Source: Bradyrhizobium sp. B097 (lineage in GTDB: Bacteria > Pseudomonadota > Alphaproteobacteria > Rhizobiales > Xanthobacteraceae). Taken from it: DNA of 64,000 nt. The stretch's first letter is position 1. Each line of letters starts with the position of its first letter. This document shows positions 1 to 7,981 of this stretch, piece after piece. The stretch covers positions 1,980,501 to 2,044,500 of the forward strand of contig NZ_CP152412.1 of NCBI RefSeq assembly GCF_038957035.1, given 5' to 3'. A program made the position numbers and the translations under genes. A model generated the notes under the pieces. That model searched no databases and was not told where the DNA came from. It saw only the letters and a list, made by a program, of their open reading frames with translations.

Positions 1-194
1 GGCACGCCGAGCGTCTCGGCGCAGATCTGCCGCGTCACCGATTTCATGCCCTGGCCGAGATCGATCGAGGACAGCGCCACCGTGAACTTGCCGCTCGGGT
101 TGGAATGCACCAGCGCCTGGCTCGGATCGCCGCCGAGATTCATGCCGATGGGATAGTTGACCGACGCGATGCCGCGTCCGCGATGCCGGGTCAT
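1..194 (-). CDS. Molybdenum hydroxylase large subunit, C-terminal ORF (partial)
   Basis: This is the 5' part (about 64 codons) of an ORF that runs off the left edge. It begins with ATG at 194-192, two bases after the stop of the preceding ORF, and AGGAGG lies 8 nt upstream inside that ORF, so it has its own ribosome binding site. The peptide contains GRGIAS, a GGDPSQA stretch and LGQGMKS, typical of the second molybdopterin domain of the xanthine dehydrogenase/CoxL family. It supplies the half of the large subunit that the upstream ORF lacks. The family's catalytic Glu would be encoded further downstream, outside the window. The two ORFs are probably made together and assemble into one molybdopterin subunit. 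Confidence 0.8.
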   Translation of the reverse strand, partial: MTRHRGRGIASVNYPIGMNLGGDPSQALVHSNPSGKFTVALSSIDLGQGMKSVTRQICAETLGV

Positions 195-196
195 GG

Positions 197-1789
197 TCAG
201 CGCCTCCTGGTGCCGAAGACGGAAGAGAAGCGGGTCGCGCCGTGCGACGGCGCGCTCGGTCGCGCCGAGGGAGGCGACGGTGGCGGCGAGGAGGGCGGCG
301 GTGGTGGCGGCTCGCGGGTCGCGGCCGGCGCGCGGTCATATGTCGTGCGCTGCTGGACCGGTGCGGCCGCCGGTGCATGCGATTCCCGCGGCGTCAGCGG
401 CACGGCGGCACGGATCCCGCCACCATCCTTGCGCGACGACATCCGCTTGAACTCATCACGGATCGGCCATTTCGCTTTCTCGGCTGCGACCTGCACGCAC
501 TCGATCAGCGCCGTGTTCTTGGCCTCGCGGCGGTGCGCCTTCATGTCGCCGTCGCGATACGCATTGAGGATCCGGAACTCCATCGGGTCCATGCCGACCA
601 GATGGGCGAGCTTGTCCATCTGGCATTCGATGGCGAAATCCATCGCCGTGACGCCGAAGCCGCGCATCGCGGTGGCGGGCGTGCGGTTGGTGAAGACGCA
701 GTAGACGTCGCCATGGACGTTCGGGATCGTGTACGGGCCAGGCAGATGCGCAGCGCATTTCACCGCGGCATAGCTCGACAGCCGCGTATAGGCGCCGCTG
801 TCGAAATAGGCGCGCACCTTGCGGGCGACGACGCGGCCGTCGCGCATCACGCCATCCTTGATGTAGATGCGCTCGGCGCCGCGCGGGGGGCCGTACTGCA
901 TCTCCTCTTCGCGCCCGAACACGTAGCGCACCGGCCGCCCGGTCAGCATCGCGCCGAGGATGCAGAGCGGCTCGGTCAGGGTATCGACCTTGCCGCCGAA
1001 GCCGCCGCCGACCGTGCCGCCGATGAAGTGGAAGGTGTTGGAGGGTACATCGAGGATCTTGGCGCAGGTGTCGACCGAGAAAAACAGCGCCTGCGTCGAG
1101 GTGTAGACGATGTAGCGGCCGTTGGTGTCGGGCGCTGCGATCGAGCCGTTGGTTTCGGTCGGCGCATGCTCGATCGGCGACATCTGGTAGCGCTGCTCCA
1201 GCACATGGTCGGCCGTGGCAAGCGCCCGGTCGGCGTCGCCGAAGCGCAGCTGCTGGCGATCATAGGTCTCGTGATAGGTGAAGGTGTTCTTGGGGTAGAC
1301 CTCGTTGACCACGGGCGCGCCGGGCTTCAGTGCCTCCTCGACGTCGAATACCGCCGGCAGCGGCTCGTAGTCGATCTTGACCTTGGCGATGGCCTCAAAG
1401 GCTTCGCGCGGGCTGTCGGCGACGATGGCGACGATCGGCTCGCCCTTGTAGCGCACCTTGTCGACCGCGAGCGACGGCTCGTCGTCCTTGCCGAAATTGA
1501 TCAGGCTGAGCAGCGTGTTCAGGTTGCGAGGCACGTCGGAGGCGCGGATCACGCGCCGCACCCCTGGCGACCGCTCGGCCTCCGAGGTGTCGATGCGCCG
1601 CAATCGTGCATGGGAATGCGCGCTGCGGACCACCTTCAGGTGCAACATGCCCTGCAGCTTGTGGTCGTCGAAATAGGGCGAGGTGCCGGTGACATGGCCG
1701 AGCATGTCCTGGCGCTGCGTGCCCTTGCCGATCTCCTTCAGGTTGTCGTCGCGCTCGTCGGCGAAGAGGTCCTTGCGCAATTCCAGCAT
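197..1789 (-). CDS. Molybdenum hydroxylase large subunit, N-terminal ORF (CoxL/XdhB family)
   Basis: This 530-residue protein covers the aldehyde oxidase/xanthine dehydrogenase a/b hammerhead domain (about 20-140) and the first molybdopterin-binding domain (about 160-440). GGGFGGK is at 261-267 and RGFG at 376-379. Family members are usually 750-790 residues in one chain. Here the similarity stops near residue 455 and is replaced by a proline-rich tail (about 481-515) ending in SVFGTRRR, after which the rest resumes in a new ORF two bases downstream. It follows the FAD and 2Fe-2S subunits, so the complex is a complete three-cofactor hydroxylase. The substrate is unknown. The split could be a real two-chain subunit or an ancient frameshift fixed with a new start; the good Shine-Dalgarno favours the former. 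Confidence 0.85.
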   Translation of the reverse strand: MLELRKDLFADERDDNLKEIGKGTQRQDMLGHVTGTSPYFDDHKLQGMLHLKVVRSAHSHARLRRIDTSEAERSPGVRRVIRASDVPRNLNTLLSLINFGKDDEPSLAVDKVRYKGEPIVAIVADSPREAFEAIAKVKIDYEPLPAVFDVEEALKPGAPVVNEVYPKNTFTYHETYDRQQLRFGDADRALATADHVLEQRYQMSPIEHAPTETNGSIAAPDTNGRYIVYTSTQALFFSVDTCAKILDVPSNTFHFIGGTVGGGFGGKVDTLTEPLCILGAMLTGRPVRYVFGREEEMQYGPPRGAERIYIKDGVMRDGRVVARKVRAYFDSGAYTRLSSYAAVKCAAHLPGPYTIPNVHGDVYCVFTNRTPATAMRGFGVTAMDFAIECQMDKLAHLVGMDPMEFRILNAYRDGDMKAHRREAKNTALIECVQVAAEKAKWPIRDEFKRMSSRKDGGGIRAAVPLTPRESHAPAAAPVQQRTTYDRAPAATREPPPPPPSSPPPSPPSARPSAPSHGATRFSSVFGTRRR

Positions 1790-1801
1790 GGCACTGTTCC
1801 C

Positions 1802-2281
1802 TTACGCGCGGGCCCGGCCGCCGGAAGCGGCTGCCAGCACGGCGTTGATGATCGGCTCGTAGCCGGTGCAGCGGCAGATGTTGCCAGAGATCGCCTCGAC
1901 GACCTCGGCGCGGCTCGGTTGCGGATTACGGTCGAGCAGCGCCTTGGCGGCCATCAGCATGCCCGGCGTGCAGTAGCCGCACTGCGCGGCGAAATTGTCG
2001 GCAAAGGCGCGTTGCAGCGGGTGCAGATTGGGACCGTCCTTGATGCCGTCGAGCGTCTCGACCGAGCGGCCGGCGACGGTTTCGGCGAGCGTCAGGCAGG
2101 AGAGATGCAGCTCACCATCGATCAGCACGCTGCAGGTGCCGCAGCCGCCCTGACCGCAACCGAATTTCGGCGTCATGTCGCCGATCAGCTCACGCAGCGC
2201 GACCAAAAGGTTGGTGCCGCCGTCGACGAAGATCGCGACGTCACGGCCGTTGTGTTGAAACTGGAGAGGGGTCTTGGCCAT
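1802..2281 (-). CDS. (2Fe-2S)-binding small subunit of molybdenum hydroxylase
   Basis: This is a 159-residue CoxS/XdhC-type electron-transfer subunit. The N-terminal plant-ferredoxin-like cluster uses Cys42, 47, 50 and 62 (CGQGGCGTC then SC), and the C-terminal helical domain holds the second cluster through Cys101, 104, 136 and 138 (CGYC and CRC). All eight ligands are present and the length is normal. It carries electrons from the molybdopterin subunit to the FAD subunit in the cytoplasm. It sits 6 nt after the FAD subunit gene and 12 nt before the large-subunit gene, so the three are one operon. Confidence 0.95.
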   Translation of the reverse strand: MAKTPLQFQHNGRDVAIFVDGGTNLLVALRELIGDMTPKFGCGQGGCGTCSVLIDGELHLSCLTLAETVAGRSVETLDGIKDGPNLHPLQRAFADNFAAQCGYCTPGMLMAAKALLDRNPQPSRAEVVEAISGNICRCTGYEPIINAVLAAASGGRARA

Positions 2282-2287
2282 GACGAT

Positions 2288-3106
2288 CTATTCCTGACCG
2301 GACAACAGGCGCCTGAGATGCACGCCGACGATCTCGCGGCGATACCAGGCGCTGGCGAGCGCATTGTCGCCGGGCGAAGTTCCTTCGACCGCTGCCGCGG
2401 CAGCCGCATTGATCGTGGAGGCGTCGAGCGCGCGCCCTTCCAGCGCGCGCTCGGCAGCGCGGGCGCGGATCGGCGTCGGCGCCATCGACCCGAGCGCGAC
2501 GCGGGCGCCGACGATGCGGCTGCCGTTGACCGGCAGATGGGCCGCGAGCGTGATCACCGCGCCGCCCTTGGGCTTGATCCGCGCGATCTTGCGGTAACGG
2601 AAGGCGTCAGCGCTGCCGGGCTTGGCAAGGGAGATCGCGAGCACCAGCGTGCCGGCCTGACGGTCGCGCGATTGCAGGAATTCCTCGATTCCGATCTCGC
2701 GGCCGCCGAGGCCGCCCTGCACCGACACGACGGCATCGAGCGCGAGCATGGCGACCGTGAAATCGCCATATGGCACCGGCGCGAACAGATTGCCGCCGAC
2801 CGTGCCCATGTTGCGCACCGCCGGTCCGCCGATCGAGCGGGCGGGGGCGTGCAGGAAGCCGAGATCGCGCTCGGCCAGGATGCGCGCGAAGGTGACGCCG
2901 GCGCCGAGCGTGATGCGCGAGGCGGAGGCGTCGATCCGCCTCATCGCTTGGTCGCTGGCGCGCACGACGGTCGAGATCGAGATGTCGCCCTCGTTCAGCG
3001 CCCGCATCACCAGCGTGCCGCCGCCGAGATAGCGCGCGCCCCGATCCGACGACAGCGCCGCCGCGGCCTCGTTGGTGCTGGTGAAGGTCTTCACCGTGAC
3101 TGGCAT
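2288..3106 (-). CDS. FAD-binding medium subunit of molybdenum hydroxylase (CoxM family)
   Basis: This 272-residue protein is the flavin subunit. The two FAD-contact loops are visible: GGGT at 28-31 and the IGGPAVRNMGTVGGN segment at 92-106. The C-terminal CO-dehydrogenase flavoprotein domain follows (about 165-270). It passes electrons from the iron-sulfur subunit to an acceptor such as a quinone or oxygen. It is first of the three enzyme subunits and lies 15 nt after the SRPBCC gene, the order seen in many CoxMSL-type clusters. The length is normal. Confidence 0.93.
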   Translation of the reverse strand: MPVTVKTFTSTNEAAAALSSDRGARYLGGGTLVMRALNEGDISISTVVRASDQAMRRIDASASRITLGAGVTFARILAERDLGFLHAPARSIGGPAVRNMGTVGGNLFAPVPYGDFTVAMLALDAVVSVQGGLGGREIGIEEFLQSRDRQAGTLVLAISLAKPGSADAFRYRKIARIKPKGGAVITLAAHLPVNGSRIVGARVALGSMAPTPIRARAAERALEGRALDASTINAAAAAAVEGTSPGDNALASAWYRREIVGVHLRRLLSGQE

Positions 3107-3121
3107 GATGTCCTACCCCGC

Positions 3122-3565
3122 TTACGCGGCCTCCTTCAGATGCCGGCGGATGGCGTCGAAGCCGGCCTGGTAGATGTCTTCCGAAACCATGTGCGTGATG
3201 CGGTCCGTGTCCTCGGTCCGCGTCATGAAGCGCGACTCCCAGTGCCAGAACGTGCGGTCGCCGTCGGTCACCGGCAGCAGGCGGACATGCGCCACGTAGT
3301 TGAACATCGGGACCGGCGTATCGAGCAGGCAGTAGCTGAAGCTCTGCTCCAGGTCGGACAGCGCGAGCAACTGCTCGCGCAGCTCGGAGCCGTCCTTCAG
3401 CTTGAAGCGCCTGACGCAGCCGATCTTGTCGGACGGCTGCGCGCGCTCGATGCCGCTGGTCGCCACCGCCGGGTGCCAGCGGTCATGGCCGTTGAAATCG
3501 CGCAGCACGGCCCACACCGTATCGGTCGGCGCATCCAGGATCGTGCTTTTGACGATATGCGGCAC
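3122..3565 (-). CDS. SRPBCC-family protein (first of a tandem pair)
   Basis: I start this gene at GTG 3565 (147 residues), because the open frame upstream is only an intergenic repeat and this start matches the N-terminus of its neighbour. It has the START/SRPBCC fold signature, with an N-terminal strand (PHIVKSTILDAP), a DFNGHDRWHP helix region and a C-terminal long helix. It is clearly a paralogue of the protein at 3782-4219: both share PSDKIGCVR and LPVTDGD/LTPVTDGD blocks. SRPBCC (CoxG-like) proteins often accompany CoxMSL enzymes, where some are membrane-association or maturation factors. Here it could also bind a hydrophobic substrate. The exact role is unknown. Confidence 0.82.
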   Translation of the reverse strand: MPHIVKSTILDAPTDTVWAVLRDFNGHDRWHPAVATSGIERAQPSDKIGCVRRFKLKDGSELREQLLALSDLEQSFSYCLLDTPVPMFNYVAHVRLLPVTDGDRTFWHWESRFMTRTEDTDRITHMVSEDIYQAGFDAIRRHLKEAA

Positions 3566-3611
3566 GGCTAGCGTCCAATGTCTATCGTTTGCATCGATGT
3601 GGCCGCGTGCA

Positions 3612-3745
3612 CCACCTCTCCCCAACGGGGAGAGGTCGCGCCGAAGGCGCGGGTGAGGGGGCGCAGGTCCCTCGATAGACCGCAACCCCTCACCCGGATC
3701 CCATCTCGCGATGCGATCCGACCTCTCCCACAGGGGGAGAGGTGG
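3612..3745. repeat. Intergenic inverted repeat, CCTCTCCC family, copy 1
   Basis: The spacer between the two SRPBCC genes is an imperfect palindrome. It begins with ACCTCTCCCC and ends with GGGGGAGAGGT, and both halves carry secondary arms (GGTGAGGGG and CCCCTCACCC). It is a diverged relative of the elements at 29765, 33493, 40586 and 51506. It explains the spurious open frames through this spacer and could fold as a strong RNA hairpin between co-transcribed genes. Confidence 0.75.
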
Positions 3746-3781
3746 ACCGTCTGCGCGGAAAAAGTTGACCTACGCATTTCG

Positions 3782-4219
3782 TTACCCCCCGAACGCCCGC
3801 TTCAGCGCGTCGAATCCACCCTGGAACACGCCGCCGCCGATATTGTTGACAAGCTCGGTCTCGCGCTCCGGCGCGCAGTCGAACTCGGCGGTCCACTCCA
3901 TGAACGTCTGGTCGCCATCGGTGACCGGTGTCAGCCGCAGCGTCGCGACGTAGTTCTCGACGCCCATCGGGGATTCCAGGATCGAGTAGGTGCAGAACAT
4001 GTCGTAGTCGGACAGGCCGAGCAGCTTCTCGCGGATACGATCGCCGTTGCGCAGTCGGAAATCCCTGACGCAGCCGATCTTGTCCGAGGGCTCGCCGCCC
4101 TCGATCCGGCTCTCCGCGATCGCGGGATGCCAGTTCGGCAAGCCATTGAAATCGCGCACCCGGGCCCAGACCCGGTCGTTGCGGGCGTTGACGACGGTGG
4201 AGACGTAAACCCGTGCCAT
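3782..4219 (-). CDS. SRPBCC-family protein (second of a tandem pair)
   Basis: This 145-residue protein has a compact START/SRPBCC fold: VYVSTVVNA at the N-terminus, DFNGLPNWHP near 23, PSDKIGCVRDF near 47, and a C-terminal helix ending in DALKRAFGG. It is of the polyketide-cyclase/dehydrase type that binds hydrophobic ligands. It resembles the SRPBCC protein immediately downstream along its full length, so the pair arose by tandem duplication. It sits 9 nt after the flotillin gene and belongs to the same transcription unit. Function is inferred only from fold and neighbourhood. Confidence 0.85.
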   Translation of the reverse strand: MARVYVSTVVNARNDRVWARVRDFNGLPNWHPAIAESRIEGGEPSDKIGCVRDFRLRNGDRIREKLLGLSDYDMFCTYSILESPMGVENYVATLRLTPVTDGDQTFMEWTAEFDCAPERETELVNNIGGGVFQGGFDALKRAFGG

Positions 4220-4228
4220 GTTGCGAGC

Positions 4229-7120
4229 TCAGTCCTTCTTGCGCGGCGCGCGTTCGGGGCGGGGTTCGCCGCCGCCTTCGGGCGCTGCCGGCTTGGCCTC
4301 ACCGCCGCTCTTGCGTGCGCTCTCCTTGATGCCTTGCATGTCCCGGGCCTCGCGGATCAGGCCGGGCATCTTGGCGAGGCTGCCGCCCTCGACGCCGATG
4401 TCCGAGAGGATCGAGTCGATCAGCGGCGCCTGCACGCGGTAGCGCAGCGCCGAGTCGATCACCTCGTCGGTGGCGCTGCGGCCGGAACCGCCGCCATTGC
4501 CATTGCCATTGAGCCCGTCGACCTGGAGGATGCGGATGCCCTCGATCTTCTCCATCGGCTTGACGCTCTCGCGCACGATGCCCTCGATCCGGTCGAGCAG
4601 CTTGCGGCGGAACAGCGAGTAGCGGGCCTGGTCGGTCAGCACGTTCTCGGCCTCGTTGAGCAGGCGCTGCGCCTCGGCCTCGACCGTGGCACGGACACGT
4701 TCGGCGCCGGCCGCGATCCTGGTTTCCTCGGCCTGCTTCTCGGCGAGCAGCACCTCGACGGTCTTGCGCCGCTTGGCGATCTCGCTCTCGCGCGCGGTAA
4801 CGACGCGCTCGGCCGCTTCGGTGGCGTGGACCCTGGCGTCCTCGGCGGCGGCGCGCGCCGCGGATTCCTCCAGCGACTTCTGGTGCAGCGCGATGGCCTT
4901 CTCCATCAGCGCGGTTTCGACGTCCTTCTCCCGGTTCACCTCGAGCTTGCGCAGCTCGCGCTCGCGGCCGACCCTCGCCTCGTCGAGGCCGCGGTCGGAG
5001 GCGATGCGGGCGCGCTCGACCTCTTCACGCGCGGCGATCTCAGCTTCTTGCAGCGATTGATTGCGGGCGACCTCGAGTTGCTCGATCGAACGGCGCCGTT
5101 CGATCCGCGCCGCCTCCAGCGCCTGCTCGCGGGTCACGTCGGTTGTTTCGACCTCCTTGCGGGCCGTGATCTCGGCCTGCTTGACCTGCCGGTCGGCGTC
5201 GATCCGTTCCGAGCGCTTGGCGGCGAGCGCGATCACGCGCTCCTCGTCGGCGAGCTCGATCGCCCGTTTCTGGTCGATGTTGAGCACCTCGCGGGTCTTG
5301 GAGGAGGTGATCCGCTCGCTCTCCAGCGCCAGCTCGACATCGATCCGCTGCCGCTCGACCGCGTCACGGCGCTTCAACTCGGCGGCCTCGATGGCTCCCG
5401 TGCGCTCGATCTCGAGCGCGCGGGTCTCGCGCTCAGCGCGGATGCGCTGCGCGGCGACCGACTTCTCCTGCGAAATGCGTGCCGCCTCGATCGATTCGCG
5501 CGAGGCGATGTCGGCCTCCTCGATCGCGCGGGTGCGGGCGATCTCCAGGGAGCGTACGTGTTCCTCCTGTGCGATCCGCGACGCCTCGGTGGCGTCGCGC
5601 GCGGTGATCCCGGCGATCTCGATCGCCTGGTTGCGTTCGATCTCGAGCTTGCGCGTGGTGTGATCGGCGGCGATGCGCTCGGCCGCCAGCGTCTTTTCTC
5701 TGATGATCCGAGCGGCTTCGACCGACTTCTGCGCCTCGATCTCGGCTTCCTGGATGGTGCGGACTTGCTGGATTTCCAGCGCGCGGGTGCGCTCGTCGGA
5801 GGAGATGCGCTCGACATTGACCGTCATGGTCTGGGCGATGCGCGCCTTTTCGGTGGCCTCGCGAGCCGCGATTTCGGCTTCTTCGACCGCGCGGGTGCGC
5901 TCGATCTCGCGCCGCCGAGTCTCTTCCTCATTGGCGATGCGGGCATCGGTGACGACGCGATCCTGCTGGATGCGGGCCTTTTCGATCGACTCGCGGGCCG
6001 CGATCTCGGCCTCCTCGACGGTGCGCATCCGCTCGATCTCGCGCTGGCGGACCTCGCGTTCGGAAGCGATGCGCGTGGTGTCGACCGAGCGCTGGTTGGC
6101 GATCCTGGCCTTCTCGATCTCTTCGCGCGCCAGCAATTCCCGTTCTTCCACCGCGCGGGTGCGCTCGATCTCCCGGTGCCGGGTCTCGCGTTCCGACGCG
6201 ATCCGGGCTTCGGTGATCGCCTGCTCGTTGGCGATGCGTGCCTTCTCGATGGCTTCGCGCGCGGTGATCTGGGCCTGCTCGGCCTCGGTCTCGCGCAGCG
6301 CGCGTTCACGTGCGACTTCGGTGCGCTGCAGGGCGCGGCGCATCTCGATGTCGCGCTCCTGCTCGAGGCGGGCGGTCTCGCTCTCGCGCTCGATGTCCAG
6401 CGCCTGCCGCTCGGCCTCCAGGTTGCGGGAGCGGATCTTGATCATCGAGTCTTGCTCGATGTCGTTGCGCAGCTTGCGCTTGGCCTCGATGTCCTCCATC
6501 AGCCGGGTCAGGCCTTCGGCGTCGAAGCGGTTCGAGGGGTTGAAGTATTCGAGGTCGGTCTGGTCGAGATCGGTGATCGCAACCGATTCCAGTTCGAGGC
6601 CGTTTTGCGCCAGCGCTTCGGCGGCATTGGCCTTGACGCGGGAGACATATTCGCCGCGCTGCTCGTGCATCTGCTCCATCGTCATCTCGGAAGCAACGGA
6701 GCGGATCGCGGAAATGAACTTGCCGGAGAGCAGGGTGTGCAGCTGCTCGGGCTCCATGGTGCGGCGGCCGAGCGTAGCGGCGGCGATCGAGACGGCCTCG
6801 CGGGTCGCCTGCACCCGGACGTAGAAATCGGCCTCGATGTCGACGCGCATGCGGTCGCGGGTGATCACCGCATCCTGCCTGGAGCGCACGATCCCCATCG
6901 GCAGCACGTTCATGTTGACCGGCGTGTAGTCGTGGATGAACGGCAGCACGAAGGCGCCGTCATTGATCACCACGCGTTCGCCGAGGAAACCGGTCCGGAC
7001 GAAGGAGGTTTCCTTCGATGAGCGGTGGTAAAGCCAGTTCACCACATAGACGATGATGACGATCGCGACGATTGCGACGATGAGCCAGAGGATCAATTCA
7101 CCGACCAGCATCCCTGACAT
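4229..7120 (-). CDS. Flotillin/SPFH-domain protein with very long hendecad coiled coil
   Basis: This is a 963-residue membrane protein. Residues 8-31 form one N-terminal transmembrane helix, an SPFH/band-7 domain spans about 38-215, and residues 220-830 are an uninterrupted Glu/Arg/Ala-rich helix. From 316 the helix is built of 44-residue repeats starting REIER or LEIER (316, 360, 404, 448), one 33-residue unit at 492, then 44-residue units at 525 and 569, with another 44-residue unit later. The units are 4 or 3 times 11 residues. The tail is a Gly-rich linker (near 875) and a short basic end. YqiK/flotillin proteins normally have 450-700 residues. Such proteins form ring or cage microdomains in the inner membrane. 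It follows the ABC/Tm-1 genes and precedes the SRPBCC/hydroxylase genes, so it may scaffold them. Confidence 0.9.
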   Translation of the reverse strand: MSGMLVGELILWLIVAIVAIVIIVYVVNWLYHRSSKETSFVRTGFLGERVVINDGAFVLPFIHDYTPVNMNVLPMGIVRSRQDAVITRDRMRVDIEADFYVRVQATREAVSIAAATLGRRTMEPEQLHTLLSGKFISAIRSVASEMTMEQMHEQRGEYVSRVKANAAEALAQNGLELESVAITDLDQTDLEYFNPSNRFDAEGLTRLMEDIEAKRKLRNDIEQDSMIKIRSRNLEAERQALDIERESETARLEQERDIEMRRALQRTEVARERALRETEAEQAQITAREAIEKARIANEQAITEARIASERETRHREIERTRAVEERELLAREEIEKARIANQRSVDTTRIASEREVRQREIERMRTVEEAEIAARESIEKARIQQDRVVTDARIANEEETRRREIERTRAVEEAEIAAREATEKARIAQTMTVNVERISSDERTRALEIQQVRTIQEAEIEAQKSVEAARIIREKTLAAERIAADHTTRKLEIERNQAIEIAGITARDATEASRIAQEEHVRSLEIARTRAIEEADIASRESIEAARISQEKSVAAQRIRAERETRALEIERTGAIEAAELKRRDAVERQRIDVELALESERITSSKTREVLNIDQKRAIELADEERVIALAAKRSERIDADRQVKQAEITARKEVETTDVTREQALEAARIERRRSIEQLEVARNQSLQEAEIAAREEVERARIASDRGLDEARVGRERELRKLEVNREKDVETALMEKAIALHQKSLEESAARAAAEDARVHATEAAERVVTARESEIAKRRKTVEVLLAEKQAEETRIAAGAERVRATVEAEAQRLLNEAENVLTDQARYSLFRRKLLDRIEGIVRESVKPMEKIEGIRILQVDGLNGNGNGGGSGRSATDEVIDSALRYRVQAPLIDSILSDIGVEGGSLAKMPGLIREARDMQGIKESARKSGGEAKPAAPEGGGEPRPERAPRKKD

Positions 7121-7144
7121 CTCTTCCTCCCTTGGTCACGGCGG

Positions 7145-7978
7145 CTAGCGCGCGCCGATCGCCTTGAACTTGCGAACCTGATCCGTCAGCGCCCGCTCGA
7201 TCGGCAAGCGCTCCATCGAGGAGGCACCGTAGAAGCCGTGGCAGTTGCGGGTCTGCTTCATGATGAAATCGGCATCCGCGGGGTCCGCGATCGGACCGCC
7301 ATGCGCGAGCACGATGATGTTCGAGTTGACGCTGAGCGCGGCCTCGGCCCAGGCCTCGATCCGGACGGGGCAGTCGGCGAGCTTCAGCGCGGTCTGCGCG
7401 CCGATCGTGCCACCCATCGTCAGCCCCATGTGACAGACGATGATGTCGGCGCCTGCGATCGCCATCGCGGTCGCCTCCTGCTCGCTGAACACATAGGGCG
7501 TGGTCAACATGTTCTTGTCATGCGCCTTTGCGATCATGTCGATCTCGAGCGCATAGGACATCCCGGTCTCTTCGAGATTGGCGCGGAAGGTGCCGTCGAT
7601 CAGGCCGACGGTCGGGAAGTTCTGCACGCCGGCAAAGCCTATCGCCTTCAACTGGTCGAGGAACACATCCATGTCGCGGAACGGATCGGTGCCGTTGACC
7701 CCGGCGAGCACCGGCGTCTTGGTCACGACCGGCAACACCTCGCCGGCCATCTCGACGACGATGGCGTTGGCATCGCCATAAGGCATCAGGCCGGCGAGCG
7801 AGCCGCGGCCGGCCATGCGGTAGCGGCCGGAATTGTAGATCACGATCAGGTCGACGCCGCCGGCCTCCTCGCATTTCGCCGACAGACCTGTGCCGGCGCC
7901 GCCGCCGACGATCGGCTCGCCGCGTGCGATCATGGCGTGAAATTTTTTCAACAGCGCAGAGCGTTCAAACCTGGGCAT
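7145..7978 (-). CDS. TIM-barrel PEP-hydrolase-family protein (Tm-1 C-terminal-half homologue)
   Basis: This 277-residue protein belongs to the phosphoenolpyruvate hydrolase-like TIM-barrel family. Recognisable blocks are [15 protein letters not shown] near 27, [12 protein letters not shown] near 49, AGVNGTDPF near 92, [11 protein letters not shown] near 181 and [12 protein letters not shown] near 250. Its partner UPF0261 domain is encoded directly upstream, with only 3 nt between the genes. In the plant antiviral protein Tm-1 the same two domains are joined in one polypeptide, so the pair forms a bacterial two-gene equivalent. The reaction catalysed by this family is not established to my knowledge, and a lyase/aldol-type reaction on a small carbonyl acid is only a guess from the fold. 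Confidence 0.88.
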   Translation of the reverse strand: MPRFERSALLKKFHAMIARGEPIVGGGAGTGLSAKCEEAGGVDLIVIYNSGRYRMAGRGSLAGLMPYGDANAIVVEMAGEVLPVVTKTPVLAGVNGTDPFRDMDVFLDQLKAIGFAGVQNFPTVGLIDGTFRANLEETGMSYALEIDMIAKAHDKNMLTTPYVFSEQEATAMAIAGADIIVCHMGLTMGGTIGAQTALKLADCPVRIEAWAEAALSVNSNIIVLAHGGPIADPADADFIMKQTRNCHGFYGASSMERLPIERALTDQVRKFKAIGAR

Positions 7979-7981
7979 GGG

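Noticed and set aside
242..3571. A 1109-codon open frame on the plus strand.
   Set aside because: It is the antisense of the Mo-hydroxylase genes, a product of high third-position GC. It has no family signature and its composition (His/Arg/Asp/Ala) is typical of mirror frames.
5061..6824. Ser/Arg-rich open frames (SRAAISASS repeats) on the plus strand.
   Set aside because: These are also shadows of the flotillin repeats in another frame.
3578..7021. A 1147-codon open frame on the plus strand opposite the flotillin gene.
   Set aside because: It mirrors the repetitive coiled coil; its apparent repeats (RDLGLLD and similar) are the antisense of the hendecad repeats, not an independent repeat protein.
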